Below are positions 36,801 to 48,660 of a DNA stretch of 64,000 nt, piece after piece (positions within the stretch are counted from its first letter, which is position 1; each line of letters opens with the position of its first letter). The position numbers were made by a program, and so were the translations under genes. Source of the DNA: Cardiocondyla obscurior (taxonomy: Eukaryota > Arthropoda > Insecta > Hymenoptera > Formicidae); assembly GCF_019399895.1 (NCBI RefSeq), contig NC_091864.1:2086001-2150000 (forward strand). Reading direction: 5' to 3'. The notes under the pieces were generated by a model that was not told the DNA's origin, did not search any database, and was given only the letters and a program-made list of their open reading frames with translations.

Positions 36801-39800
36801 CAAGTCTGAGGAAGAGTATCTTAATAGACTTAATTTAACAACTCGCGACGAACTGTTAAATATTCGTGAATGGTTAGAGACAATTACCCTGTAGCGTAAC
36901 TTAAAAGACTTTAGGACAATTTTCAAAGTTATAAGTTAATTTGTTTCGCTAATTAAAATGACTGGGGAAAAATTATCGATGATTTTTAAACTCATTCGTA
37001 GTCAATTTAATTGCGGTGCGCGTGAGAGCGGCGGTAGAGCTGGTTTTTAATGAAAAATAAACGGCAAGAATTTTTAACACGTTTGTTAGGGAGAATTTAA
37101 TACGAATATATTTCTTCGCGAAGAAATCGCGAGCGCGCGTTATCAATATAACCGCGTGATCATTGCGTTCGATGCAACAGCGCGGGGAAAAAGAAAAATT
37201 GGCGCGATATCATGTCACAGTGTCTCGTCCAGCGGATATACATGCGCCGACTATAAATGTAATATATTTCTCACGCTGTCTAGCGCTCTCCGATAGAAAT
37301 ATACGCAAGAAATGAAAAGGACAATTGAATCCAACTCTATCATCAAATAATCAAAATATCACCAAGTTTCTGTCCAGCAGTATCTTTTTTATTTCTTGCC
37401 TGATACTTCTCCGGATAAATGTATTAACTAAGAATAATTGTTCTGGAATCACCGCAAAACATTTCAGGATATTAAGGTATTTTAATTTAAAATAATCAAT
37501 CTAACGGCAAACGTCAATTCCGAAAAGCAAATACCTAACGATTTTATATTTGTATGCATATCAAATTAAAGGATCATATCGCAAATGTGCATATCACGGC
37601 AACCGGCGGATTAGTTCTTTAATTTTCTCAATCAACAATTCATGAACAACCAATTTTTGCACTAATCCACGCGACTTCGACGAACCCGGCGAAGCCTCGT
37701 TCGGCACAGCCCCGATTCGTCGAGCGCATTTATACCGTGTGTACTTTCAAAATCAATGTACGTATACCTGATAGAGGCAACTAAAGAGATAAGCTAAAAG
37801 TGGATCAATTTTGGAAATGTCCAGAATACTCGTCTTCTAACGGTTATAGGAAATACGAGAGAAATCTAGTAGTGAATTTTCACTTAAAAAAAAAAAGTGT
37901 ATAGGATAAAATGATTATAATATATGTAACTTGTTGCATAACGTCGTGCGATATTCCGTAAAACATTCCACGAAAAGGGATAGATCTTTAATAAATATAC
38001 ACATTTTTACTAGTGCAGGGTGAGAGAACCTATACTTATTATGCGGAATGCAGACATTATCATCTAATTTATAAACACGTGTATTACAAATAATTAAAAA
38101 TTCTTCGTCTGTTTCATCAACTATATGTATATCTATGTGATAGTTTTGAACAGACTTGTGGGAATCCTGCACATTAAAATTTGTTCGTACTAAACATATT
38201 TTAATGCATACATTCCAGTTCTTCGTTTGTTAGATTTTCAATCTATAATTTAAAATTTATAAGACGAGACTAGAATGTCGCAACGCGCTTGTATTTCTTG
38301 AAAGTTTAGAAAAAAGAAAAAAAAACTTAGATGAATCTATATCATATATAGACAGATATTGTGAAAAGACAGATGGATTCACGAATCAACTTATATTGAG
38401 TGTGTGGTGTGACTGCCCTTAGAAATTAGTGATAATAGGTAATACGAGATAGGAGATAACGAGAGAACGAGATAAAAAAATTCTCTACAGAATCGTGCAA
38501 TGCATTGTCCTTTAAAATTTTTTTCTTCTTTTTTTCTCTAATAATTATTTCGTATTATTTATTATTTTAATAAAAACCTAAGTTCCAATATACACATACG
38601 TGTGCTTAAATAATCTAAAAATCTTGTAGAATTAAAATGTGCATTTCAAGCTAATTTCGTTGTCGATATCTACTGCCGTTTGTTATCAGTAAAGGAATGC
38701 TGCAGTAATTTAAACAAGCCTCGAAATGCTTCCTTTAAAAACGCACTTCTCAGAAGTATTTATATTAGAAAGAAGCTTCGAGCGATTTTAATTACGAACG
38801 TCTAACAGATTTCTTGCTGGCGTCGGAAAAGATGCAAGCATCGACAACGGAAACACAATCGATAAACGAAAGACCGAGAACGCGCGTGTGAAACAAAGAT
38901 AAAGACGATTTCTTCTTCTTGAAACTTGATAAATCAGAGATCTGTTCTGAACCAGTCGCGAAAGCCGGTTTTACACGATTGTATCTCTAGAACATCGTAT
39001 CAAGAAATTTACACGCGTGCTATTATCATCATCTAATTAATAATATTATAAATAATTTTCATTTCTCAATGGCATGATAATTTTAAAGTTAATTTTAGTT
39101 CAACAAATTCAAGTTTTTATTTACGATATTAAATTTGGTCAATGCATTGCCAGATTTTTTTTTCCCTTCAAAACAAAGGTCTCGATTCCATTCTTCGATA
39201 AAATCTTACGACTCTTAAATATGTTTATGCAATATCTTAATCAGTACGGTCGAAGGAACCGAACTGGCGCGAGACACGCGTAATAAATTCCGAAAGAAAC
39301 AAGTCTTAACGACGTGAATAGTTAAGGGAGTAGTACGAGGGGAGTATTTTCACGGGTGTGATAATAATTATTATTTAACATGAGAAAAAGAATGTAAGCA
39401 GACAATAATAAACCATTTTGGACACGATTTATCTCAGTACCCGTCTGCAAGATAGTCCAATTATCATTGAACAAAAACGCACACACAATCAATGCCATTC
39501 ACCGCGATCGTCATCGAGAACATGGAAATACTCCCATCAAAAGTCTTCAGTCTAGCGCTCCTATATTCTTTACTGAGATAGCATGTTAAGGCAACATCTT
39601 AGCTACTTCAAATAAACTTTGAACACTTTCGATTGAATCTTTACTCGCAACTAACTGTTACGTTAAGTATAACGAGCCGTAGGTTAAGCTTCCCATTATT
39701 TTTGTATTAGTTGAGTAATTTTATTCCCGATTAATTGTAACTTTCATAGAAAAAAAAAAAAAGGTAAAAGCGTGCAAGAAAACGATAATTTCTTAAAAGA

Positions 39801-42800
39801 TCCGAGCACCGAATATAACTGAAGATAATTTTAACAACGCACGCTATTGCTGATTTATTCGATAATACGCCTCGTGTAATTAAATTTAAATAATGATAAC
39901 GTATCGAACAATTCATTAACGAAACTCTCAGTCCGTTTAAAAGAGGCTGCTATTAAATACGTATCGTTCATTATTAATCATTAGTCAAGCATGTCATATT
40001 GTCATCTCCGAGAACATTGACCATCATAGAAATCATCGTACACATGACACGATCATAGTGTTGATACTTATAACAAGGTGTTCCACTCTCGAAATTGATC
40101 AAACGTTCAATTGATTAAAAAACAAGAAATCTATTATGTGATAAAAAAAAAAGATCTAAATGTCAATACAAAAATTGATAACTTTATAGAATAAGTTTAA
40201 TAATGCACATCTTTAGCTTCAAGAATAATTATCGCGACATGACGGATCTATTTTATTTTCAAAAATGTATTTAGAAAGAAAGAGATTACTTCTCGCAAGT
40301 ATAGTAATCTTAGTGTGTAAAGAAAATGAAAAGATTGATCAAGATCTAAGTTGACAACTTCGAGAGTAGGGAACAGCAAGACGTAACAATAAGTAATGGG
40401 AAACAATACAATAATTTTTCATACTGTTTTTACTTTTTACTACTATGATTACGTATCTGTATAATCTTATTCTTATCGTATACTGTATATTTAGCCGCGG
40501 CGCGTATCAAGTGATGCATTCTCTGACGCATTTTAACGGTGCAAAAACTATCCACTCGCAGAATTCACAGTCGAGCAAATCTTACATTTAACGATAACAT
40601 TTATTGAGACTGAACGACAACTGCATCAGAAATCTACGTCTGTATGCGACTACATATATGAATTGAATTAACAAATTCAAGAAGTCATAAGAATAAAAAT
40701 CTAGGAGCATGTAAATGCACATAGAGATGCATATAGAGATTCGAAATGTATGAAATTCAAGGATCCAATAATGTGACTGTCTTACGTGATCTCTACGTAA
40801 TCTCAGAGTCTAAGAAAAACTTTCGAATATTTACGGATCGGAAAAAAAAAAAGAAAAGATTTCTCTTCGTCAAATCTATTTGAACATTTTCACCAATATC
40901 GATGTAAGGTACAATTAATATTTTTATACTTTTGATCCAAACTTTTTAAACCTTCAATCGCTGAAACTTTTTTGATCGAGTGACGCTTATTGCTCACTGT
41001 GAACTCTGTAAAGTCTATCTTTTGCAGCAATCTGTACTATACACGCGTACTGACGTTATATCTTATACTCTATAGTTTGTATCTATAGCAGTTGCCGAGG
41101 AATCTCGATTATAAAATTAACGTTAAACCGATAAGCTTGTATGTCATGGTGTGCATATGTTTTGTATGCTTGTATGTATGTGACTCAAGAAAGAAAGAGA
41201 GAAAGAAAAATAGAGCGTTGGTTTGTTTGTGTATTTATCTCAAGAATGGTTCGCAATCGGCGTGTATTACGAGAAAGAAATATTTCCTGATCCTGTGAAA
41301 AGAAACGGCGATAAGCAAAGCTTTGCGCACGGATTTAACAAGTCTTACGAGATTTCGAACCAGATGCGAATAAGAAGAACTCACGTTCTTTGATAGAGAG
41401 TATCTACGTCACCCTGTATCGTGTTAACCTGCTTTCAATGTAAGTTGTTTCATAAGCTAGATTTCGATACTCCCGATAAGAAAGAAGCGCACAATTGAGA
41501 AAAAAACGAATAGTTGCGCTGCATTTTCTGCGCGTTCGACCTCCGAGAATAATACAACATAAAAATTATAATTACGAAGCAAAAGCTCTAGTTAAAGTAC
41601 AAATCTGCAGGGACACTGAAATGTTATTTTATCACTCTTTAACTAATATCTCGTTTTAAATTATTGTTTAAATTTTCTTTCAATGTCTCACCTCATTATT
41701 CATTGCTCGTGCACAGAAATTTCAAATAACCGGAAGACTTAATAAATTATCTGTTTAATCTCATCAATTCTACTTAATCTATGATTATTTCGTTTAAACA
41801 TTCATCAATCTTGAGTTCGTTTCATTAAAAAAAAAAAAAATCGATCTCGTGTAATAAATGCAATAAAAATAATTCGTAAGTCGGCATTACGTCGATACAA
41901 GAGCTTATCGCAGCATGCAGGTTCGTGACTAGCGCGCGATATCGCGAAGCTTGTTAAACGATATTGTAAAAGCTGTTTAACGAATCTTCTACTTGATATT
42001 GCACAGAATAACACTGGATGTGTTGCACGGGCGCTCTTAAGCAGATCGCCGTCAATTAAACGAAAGCTCGACGAAATGCCGGGAGAGAAAGGACACGAAC
42101 AGTCGATAGGCTCGATTAACGTAGTAGTTTAAGTACGCGTGTTATTGTTATTTACTTGTCATATCGATACCGTATCCGCGCATATCACGTGTGTAACAAT
42201 AAATGAAGCAAGAGAAAGACTGCCGTTGGATTAGCGTCACGAATTCAAATATATACACACTTTCATACGATTTTTAACATCCACGAGAATCTTACTGATC
42301 GATTTTAAAATTGCGCATCGTTCGAAAAAAGGGAACGAGTAGTGCTCGTCCATGTATTCGACCGTCTCCCATCAGCAAGACGTATCGGCATTGCCAACAA
42401 TGTTTCAGCAGTATCGTCCAAGTGTATAAGCACTTATTAGCGAATTTTCATTTTTCCATGGTTCTTTCTACGTCTTGCGCAATTTTAATTCTTTAAACGT
42501 TATTTGAATATTATTTATCCGTGACTACATCTTTAAAAATTAATTAAAAATTTTTAATATTTAAGATTTACTTTAATTCATACTTTAATATAAATTGAAT
42601 AAGAGACTACATAAAAAATTTGGCAGTAAAGTATTCAAGAGTGTGGGATAATCTCAAGTTTTATTATTTCATTAAATTTCCTAAAATATACTTTTTTATA
42701 GAAAACATTTGAACAATGAAAATTCGCATAAGCGCAACAGTACGCGTGTTAACTTTTGCGACAAAGTAGCAAATAAGCCGTTTGAAAATCGCACAATCAC

Positions 42801-43416
42801 GATCAAAACGCATTCTCGGCAAATGGATTCGATAGCGATAGTAAACTATTGTATACCGATTAGAAATAGCGTGAGCGAATGCGTTTCTTCGATTGGTTGT
42901 GCGATTGACCGGCTGAATAATGACCATGATTGAACAACGGGGAACTTCGAGCCGCTTGGTATTAAAATAATTCAGCGCTTAAAAAGCCGAAAGAGAGGAA
43001 CACTAATTATATCTCCGTAAATATCCTATAATATATTCAAAACAAAAAAAAAAGATAACCAAAGCATTGTAACCTTCTAGAGGCAAAGAAGAAATAGCGA
43101 AGTACCTAATCTTGTATGATTTAGTTTGATCACTGATTTATCCGTGTGTGTTCGTTACTAAAATATATGTTTCTTTAGTAAAAAAATTTTAAAAAATTTA
43201 CATGCGTGCTGGTGATTATTTTGTACTCTATTGTTCCCCGTTCCTCTATTCTGTCGTGTAACTTTACGTATATATATTTAATCAAATGGTAAGTTGCAAT
43301 AAATTTATTATTGATTATAAAATTTGTAAGTGAGCCGAGTTTGTTTTTTAATTGGCAAATATTATAAACACATGCAAACAGAATTATATATCTCTGTTAA
43401 TATATGAGTTAAAAAA
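33870..43416. other. Long noncoding stretch
   Basis: About 9.5 kb of mainly AT-rich DNA. A GC-richer, GT-dinucleotide-rich block at 34,240-34,560 could be regulatory. A-rich simple tracts lie at 35,564-35,580 and 35,632-35,668, and GA-rich tracts at 36,640-36,690. Open frames are short and unrecognised (for example 90 codons at 35,181-35,453). Part of it could be a long 3' UTR of the LDLa/TM gene. I see no supported coding exon, tRNA or transposon. Confidence 0.4.
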
Positions 43417-43421
43417 CTTAC

Positions 43422-43567
43422 CAAAACGCTGTTTGGTTGCTCGATCAGCTGCCAAAGTCGCCGCAGTTTAGTGCCTTCCAGATCGCCGTTGCCTGACTCC
43501 AAGGTAAGTCTTTATTGGTCGATACTTCTCAAGCAGCTATTGTTTCTCTAATCCTTCCGGTCTTGAT
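43422..43567 (-). other. Exon-like module X2 of the palindromic locus
   Basis: On the minus strand, acceptor TTTTGTGCAG and donor GTAAG bound 146 bases. It aligns with the U modules at 44,007-44,177 and 48,296-48,462: IKTGRIRE corresponds to VKTRGIRE at the 5' end, and GDLEGTKLRRLWQLIEQPNS corresponds to GDLESTEQQRLWETLSNEA at the 3' end. The frame between these parts is broken by a stop and a shift. Function unknown. Confidence 0.4.
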
Positions 43568-43678
43568 CTGCACAAAACAAATTTATTTTTTATTGTATTA
43601 ATCATATTTATTACAAAATTATGAATAAGTCCAAAAATAATTATATTTCTCTCTTATTGTATGAATAATAAAACTCAC

Positions 43679-43772
43679 CACTATAGTGCTAAGTTGTCCA
43701 ATGCATTCCAAACCGCAGTTGTTTAATGCTTTCCATGCTACCGCCTTCTCTTTCATCCCTCTAATTTTAATC
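43679..43772 (-). other. Exon-like module X1 of the palindromic locus
   Basis: On the minus strand, acceptor TTTTGCAG and donor GTGAG bound 94 bases that are open as IKIRGMKEKAVAWKALNNCG and LECIGQLSTIV. It is related to the X2 and U modules (shared start I/V-K-x-R-G-I/M-x-E-K). The following intron-like DNA (TTTATTATTCATACAATAAG) is shared with the spacers inside the inverted repeat. Confidence 0.4.
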
Positions 43773-44006
43773 TGCAAAATAAAGATTATCTTTCAGTAAA
43801 AGAAACAACAATAACATATATTTGAAAAAGAAAAAATTATTTCTAAACACGGCCAAAATTTTATTATATTTGTAACAATAAATATAATCTAGTCAATCAT
43901 ATTCTAAATTATTTTTTTAATCGGGTCAACAGTATTTATTTAAAAATTCTGTACAGATTTAAAAATGATTATATTTTTCTCTGACTGCATGAGAAAAGAA
44001 TCTTAC

Positions 44007-44177
44007 AAAGACGCTGCTTGTAGGCACAACAAGCTTGAGAACTGCTTCGTTGCTAAACGTTTCCCAAAGTTGTTGTTGTTGTTCGGTGCTCTCCAAATCA
44101 GCGTTGTTCGATTCAAGGTCTTCCTTGCTAAATATCTTCCGGATCGCCGTCTTTTCTCTGATTCCTCGGGTTTTAAC
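44007..44177 (-). other. Exon-like module U, left copy
   Basis: Acceptor TTTTGTCCAG and donor GTAAG on the minus strand bound 171 bases; reading VKTRGIREKTAIRKIFSKED, then LESNNADLESTEQQQQLWET. It pairs with 48,296-48,462 across the axis. Compared with that copy it has one extra CAA codon and one extra base near the 3' end. A second frame through it (LKPEESEKRRSGRYLARKTL) is also open, so coding frame and status are unresolved. Confidence 0.4.
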
Positions 44178-44339
44178 CTGGACAAAATAAGAGTTTTAAA
44201 ATTAGATGAAACATGAAACGGCCGCAATCGAATTAGAAAACAAACACACCACGTAATAACGAGTTCTGCAGAAACAGACAGAAAACGAGACGAGAAAACG
44301 AACGTGGCGATTTTGTACGACCTTCCTACGTTCTCGCGG

Positions 44340-44985
44340 CCATACATGCATTAATTACCTGCACGACGACTCCTCGCTCGAATACGATCCGCGAAGCTTC
44401 GCTTTGCGTTGGACAAGAAGATGGCGAAGCCACTTTTCGCGCTGCGAATATACGCGGCGCCGAGTTACACCGAAATCGAAAATCCAGCTCGCACTCGCGG
44501 AACGCATTTCACACGACCGGGTAGAAAATCCACGCACGACGAACGTCTCCTTCCACGAGCACTCGAGACTTCCTATGCGTCGTATCTCATTTACGTCGTA
44601 CTGTTAAAAAAGTCGAGGACGCGCGCGCGCGAAATACCGGCGACTCTTTATTCCCATCCGCGATCAGTGTTCCATAATTCCAGTAAAATATACCTTTTTC
44701 CAAATAAATGAGGGTGCTCCGCAGCTTCATGCAGACCCGGGGACCTCGGTTCGTTTCCGTAGAGCCGCATAATCGGGAGAAAATGATAGCGCGTCGTCCC
44801 ATGGCACTCGTCACGGAAGCTTCGCAAGGAATGACGTCACCTTACTGCGGTGGAGAGAGGAGAGCAACAGCTGCTTGTCTTGGGCGGCCACCAGGAGTCG
44901 CAAATGCGGATCTTCTTCTCGGGAGTAAAGTGCAACTCATACTGTGCCAGAACCTGTGACAGGATTTGTCCTTGATCGCGTTCCG
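44340..44985 (-). repeat. CpG-rich unit A1 (exon-like)
   Basis: Left outer copy of the unit, reverse-complement partner of 47,482-48,113. Minus-strand donor CAG/GTAATT lies near 44,360. The minus-strand frame that is intact in the partner is broken here by one extra A after a T-run (AACAGTACGACG versus ACAGTACGACG). The cAMP-response-element palindrome TGACGTCA is present at 44,832-44,839. Confidence 0.6.
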
Positions 44986-45419
44986 ATATAACTGTTGTAT
45001 GAGAAACGAACATATGATTAATTTTTTATCCGATCTTCCAAATATAATTAAGCTAAAGACACAAGATTCTGCAAGTTCAAATAACGCAGTGTAAAAATGT
45101 AGCTTATAAGAAGCATTGCAAAGCGTAGAATTAAAGATGATCAATTTTCAATGAGTTAAAAACCTGCACGAATCGTTCAAGGGGGCATTTATCTCCAGAA
45201 TGAAATTTAGAACAGTGTAAAATATATTAGAAAAAAGAATAGTTGCTTCTGGACGCGGCCAGAAATATATCATACGTCTAACAATAAATATAAGACTAGT
45301 CAATCATATTCTAATTACTTTGTAAATCAGATCAATCGTATTTATTAAATAATCACGTACAAATCCAAAGGAAATTATATTTATCTCTTAATGTATGAAT
45401 AAAAAGGCTCACCAAACTA

Positions 45420-46105
45420 GCGCGAGTTGTCTCGTGACACCTCCGACGGTGGTTCTGCGAACACTGAGGGGACCGGATCAGCGGCCGGCCAGCAGCGACG
45501 ACCGGCGACGTGCGCGAACGAGATGCGCAGTACCTCTCATGCGAATAAAGCCTTGCTTTGCGTTGAACAGGAAGATGGCAGAGCCTCCTTTCGCGCCATG
45601 AATATACGCGGCGCCGAGTTAAACCGAGATCGAAAATCCTGCTCGCACTCGCGGAACGCATCCCACACGACCGGGTAGAAAATTCTCGCGCGACGAACGT
45701 CTCCCTTCACGAGCACTCGACACTTCCTATGCGTCGTATCTCATTTACATCGTACTGCCAAAAAGGTCGAGAACGCGCGCGCACGAAATACCGGCGACTC
45801 TTTACTCCCATCCGCGATCAGTGTTGGATAGTTCCAATAAAATATACCTCTTTCCGAATAGATGAGGATGCTCCGCAGCTTCATGCAGACCCGGGGACTC
45901 CGGTTCGTTTCCGTAGAGCCGCATAATCGGGAGAAAATGATAGCGCGTCGTCCCATGGCACTCGTCACGGAAGCTTCGCAAGAAATGAGGACATCTTACT
46001 GCGGTGGAGAGAGAGGAGCAATGGCTGCTTGTCTTGGGCGGTCACCAGGAGTCGCAAATGCGGATCTTCTTCCCGGACTAAAGTGCAACTCAAACTGTGC
46101 CAGAA
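45420..46105 (-). repeat. CpG-rich unit A2 (exon-like)
   Basis: Left inner copy, partner of 46,370-47,060. Its minus-strand donor is TTTG/GTGAGCC at about 45,415. Its 3' portion differs from that of A1, ending in a segment with GGCCGGCC and CGACCGGCGACG motifs, part of which recurs at 46,125-46,172. The minus-strand frame is interrupted at the same T-run as in A1 (five T where the intact partner A3 has four). TGACGTCA is lost. Confidence 0.6.
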
Positions 46106-46366
46106 CTGTGACCGGATTCATCCTTGAGCAGCGGCCGCCAACGACGACCGGCGACATGCGCGAACGAGAATTTAATTTGGAATTTAAAGGTATTAAAAAC
46201 ATTAAAAATAAATCACCTTAAATTTCTCACATTGAAAAATAATTCTTTATAAGTTACCATCATTATATTACTCTATACTTTATTTAAAGACGTTTCTTCC
46301 AACTATTGAACGTAATTAAAATAAGAGCAAACTTCCAGACTTATATTCGTAAAATCCCACTGCATC
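46106..46366. other. Central spacer of the inverted repeat
   Basis: About 260 bases between the arms. The left part repeats a fragment of the A2 3' end (GACGACCGGCGACATGCGCG at about 46,142); the rest is AT-rich with no recognised feature. A spacer this short next to arms of 2.3 kb would allow a transcript to fold into one long hairpin. Confidence 0.7.
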
Positions 46367-46505
46367 AGTTATATTACAGTTGAAATGCGCTTTACTCCCG
46401 AGAAGAAGATCCGCATCTGCGACTCCTGGTGGCCGCCCAGGACAAGCAGCAGTTGCTCCCCTCCCTAAACCGCAGTAAGGCGACCTCATTCCTTGCGAAG
46501 CTTGT

Positions 46506-47631
46506 GTGACGAGTGCCACGGGACGACGCGCTATCATTTTCTCCCAATTATGCGGCTTTACGGAAACGAACCGAGGTCCCCTGGTCTGTATGAAGCTGCG
46601 GAGCACCCTCTTCTATTCGGAAAGAAGTATATTTTACTGGAATTATGGAACACTGACCGCGGATGGGAGTAAAGAGTCGCCGGTATTTCGTGCACGCGCG
46701 TTCTCGACCTTTTGGCAGTACAACGTACATGAGATACGACGCATAGGAAGTCTCGAGTGCTCGTGGAGGGAGACGTTCGTCGCGCGAGAGTTTTCAACCC
46801 GGTCGTGTGGGATGCGTTCCGCGAGTGCGAGCAGGATTTTCGATCTCGGTTTAACTCGGCGCCGCGTATATTCATGGCGCGAAAGGAGGCTCTGCCATCT
46901 TCCTGTTCAACGCAAAGCAAGGCTTTATTCGCATGAAAGCTACTGCACATCTCGTTCGCGCATGTCGCCGGTCGTCGCTGCTGGCCGGCCGCTGATCCGG
47001 TCCCTTCAGTGCCTGCAGAACCATCGTTGGAAGTGTCACGAAACAACTCACGCTAGTTTGGTGAGCCTTTTTATTCATACAGTAAAAGATAAATATAATT
47101 TCCTTTGGATTTGTACGTAATTATTTAATAAATACGATTGGCTTGATTTACAAAGTAATTAGAATATGATTGATTAGTCTTATATTTATTGTTAAACGTA
47201 TGATATATTTCTCGCCGCGTCCAGAAGCAATTATTCTTTTTTCTAATATATTTCACACTGTTCTAAATTTCATTCTGGAGATAAATGCCCCCTTGAACGA
47301 TTCGTGCAGGTTTTTAACTCATTGAAAATTGATCATCTTTAATTCTACGCTTTGCAATGCTTCTTATAAGCTACATTTTTACACTGCGTTATTTGAACTT
47401 GCAGAATCTTGTGTCTTTAGCTTAATTATATTTGGAAGATCGGATAAAAAATTAATCATATGTTCGTTTCTCATATAACAGTTATATCGGAACGCGATCA
47501 AGGACAAATCCCGTCACAGGTTCTGGCACAGTATGAGTTGCACTTTACTCCCGAGAAGAAGATCCGCATTTGCGACTCCTGGTGGCCGCCCAAGACAAGC
47601 AGCTGTTGCTCTCCTCTCTTCACCGCAGTAA
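46506..47631 (+). CDS. Putative two-exon reading frame across units A3 and A4, unknown function
   Basis: A frame starting at ATG 46,506 runs 185 codons to a GTGAGC donor after 47,060. The next acceptor (CATATAACAG, ending at 47,481) joins in phase and adds 49 codons to TAA at 47,629-47,631, giving 234 residues. Visible features are Arg/Ser/Cys-rich stretches such as MRSASASRIFDLGLTRRRVY; no domain or signal peptide is recognised. The mirror copies A1 and A2 carry frameshifts, and differences between the duplicates mostly change amino acids, so purifying selection on a protein is doubtful. A spliced noncoding RNA is equally likely. Confidence 0.22.
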
Positions 47632-48113
47632 GGTGACGTCATTCCTTGCGAAGCTTCCGTGACGAGTGCCATGGGACGACGCGCTATCATTTTCTCCCGA
47701 TTATGCGGCTCTACGGAAACGAACCGAGGTCCCCGGGTCTGCATGAAGCTGCGGAGCACCCTCATCTATTCGGAAAAAGGTATATTTTACTGGAATTATA
47801 CAACACAGATCGCGGATGGGAATAAAGAGTCGCCGGTATTTCGCGCGCGCGCGTCCTCGACTTTTTTACAGTACGACGTAAATGAGATACGACGCATAGG
47901 AAGTCTCGAGTGCTCGTGGAGGGAGACGTTCGTCGCGCGCGGATTTTCTACCCGGTCGTGTGAAATGCGTTCCGCGAGTGCGAGCTGGATTTTCGATCTC
48001 GGTTTAACTCGGTGTCGCGTATATTCGCGGCGCGAAAAGAGGCTCCGCCATCTTCTTGTTCAACGCAAAGCGAAGCTTCGCGGATTGTATTCGAGCGAGG
48101 AGTCGTCGTGCAG
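47482..48113 (+). other. Unit A4, exon-like with canonical splice borders
   Basis: Acceptor CATATAACAG and donor CAG/GTAATT frame 632 bases. From ATG 47,659 a frame of about 152 codons (MTSAMGRRAIIFSRLCGSTE at the start) runs to the donor, and can continue into module U in a frame that gives RLRPEESEKRRSGRYLARKT. TGACGTCA lies at 47,634-47,641. The opposite strand is also open for 83 codons in the mirror unit. This reads as an amplified, CpG-rich exon or promoter module. Confidence 0.45.
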
Positions 48114-48295
48114 GTAATTAATGCATGTATAACCGCGAGAACGTGGAAAGATCGTACAAAATCGCCACGTGCGTTTTCTTGTCTCGTTTTCTGCCTGTTT
48201 CTGCAGAACTCGTTATTACGTGGTGTGTTTGTTTTCTAATTCGATTGCGGCCGTTTCATGTTTCATCTAATTTTAAAACTATTTTTTTTGTCCAG

Positions 48296-48462
48296 GTTAA
48301 GACCCGAGGAATCAGAGAAAAGACGGCGATCCGGAAGATATCTAGCAAGGAAGACCTTAAATCGAACAACGGCGACCTGGAGAGCACCGAACAACAACGA
48401 CTTTGGGAAACGTTGAGCAACGAAGCAGTTCTCAAGCTTGTTTGCCTACAAGCAGCGTCTTT
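48296..48462 (+). other. Exon-like module U, right copy
   Basis: Acceptor TTTGTCCAG and donor GTAAGA bound 167 bases, open as VKTRGIREKTAIRKISSKED, LKSNNGDLESTEQQRLWETL and SNEAVLKLVCLQAAS. Mirror partner of 44,007-44,177. The RLWETL/RLWQLI similarity to X2 shows the family is older than the inverted repeat. Unknown function. Confidence 0.4.
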
Positions 48463-48660
48463 GTAAGATTCTTTTCTCATGCAGTCAGAGAAAAATATAA
48501 TCACTTTTGGATCTGTACAGAATTTTTAAATAAATACTGTTGACCCGATTTAAAAAATAATTTAAAATATGATTGACTAGATTATATTTATGGTTACACA
48601 TGTAATAAAATTCTAGCCAGGTTCAGAAGTATAATAATTATTTATATTTCTAATATATGT

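Larger units (their letters stand above)
43810..46105 (+). repeat. Left arm of a large inverted repeat
   Basis: Roughly 2.3 kb that is the reverse complement of about 46,367-48,660, with a symmetry axis near 46,236 (matched landmarks 44,177/48,296, 44,708/47,765 and 45,862/46,606). The arm itself holds two direct copies, 1154 bases apart, of a CpG-rich unit (landmark ATGAGGGTGCTCCGCAGCTT at 44,708 and its variant at 45,862). Outer units are nearly identical across the axis, inner units more diverged. Small differences between arms argue against a simple assembly fold-over. Confidence 0.85.
46367..48660 (-). repeat. Right arm of the large inverted repeat
   Basis: Reverse complement of 43,810-46,105. 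Contains units A3 and A4 (landmark spacing 1159 bases) and module U right. Intron-like spacers after A3 (47,061-47,481) and after U (48,463-49,100) are homologous to each other, apart from extra DNA near 48,715-48,930, so the array continues past the arm end up to about 49,100. Confidence 0.85.

Noticed and set aside
44708..44959. 83-codon plus-strand frame conserved in all four A units in one orientation
   Set aside because: Differences between units A1 and A2 mostly change amino acids, and it runs against the splice direction of the modules; likely open by base composition.
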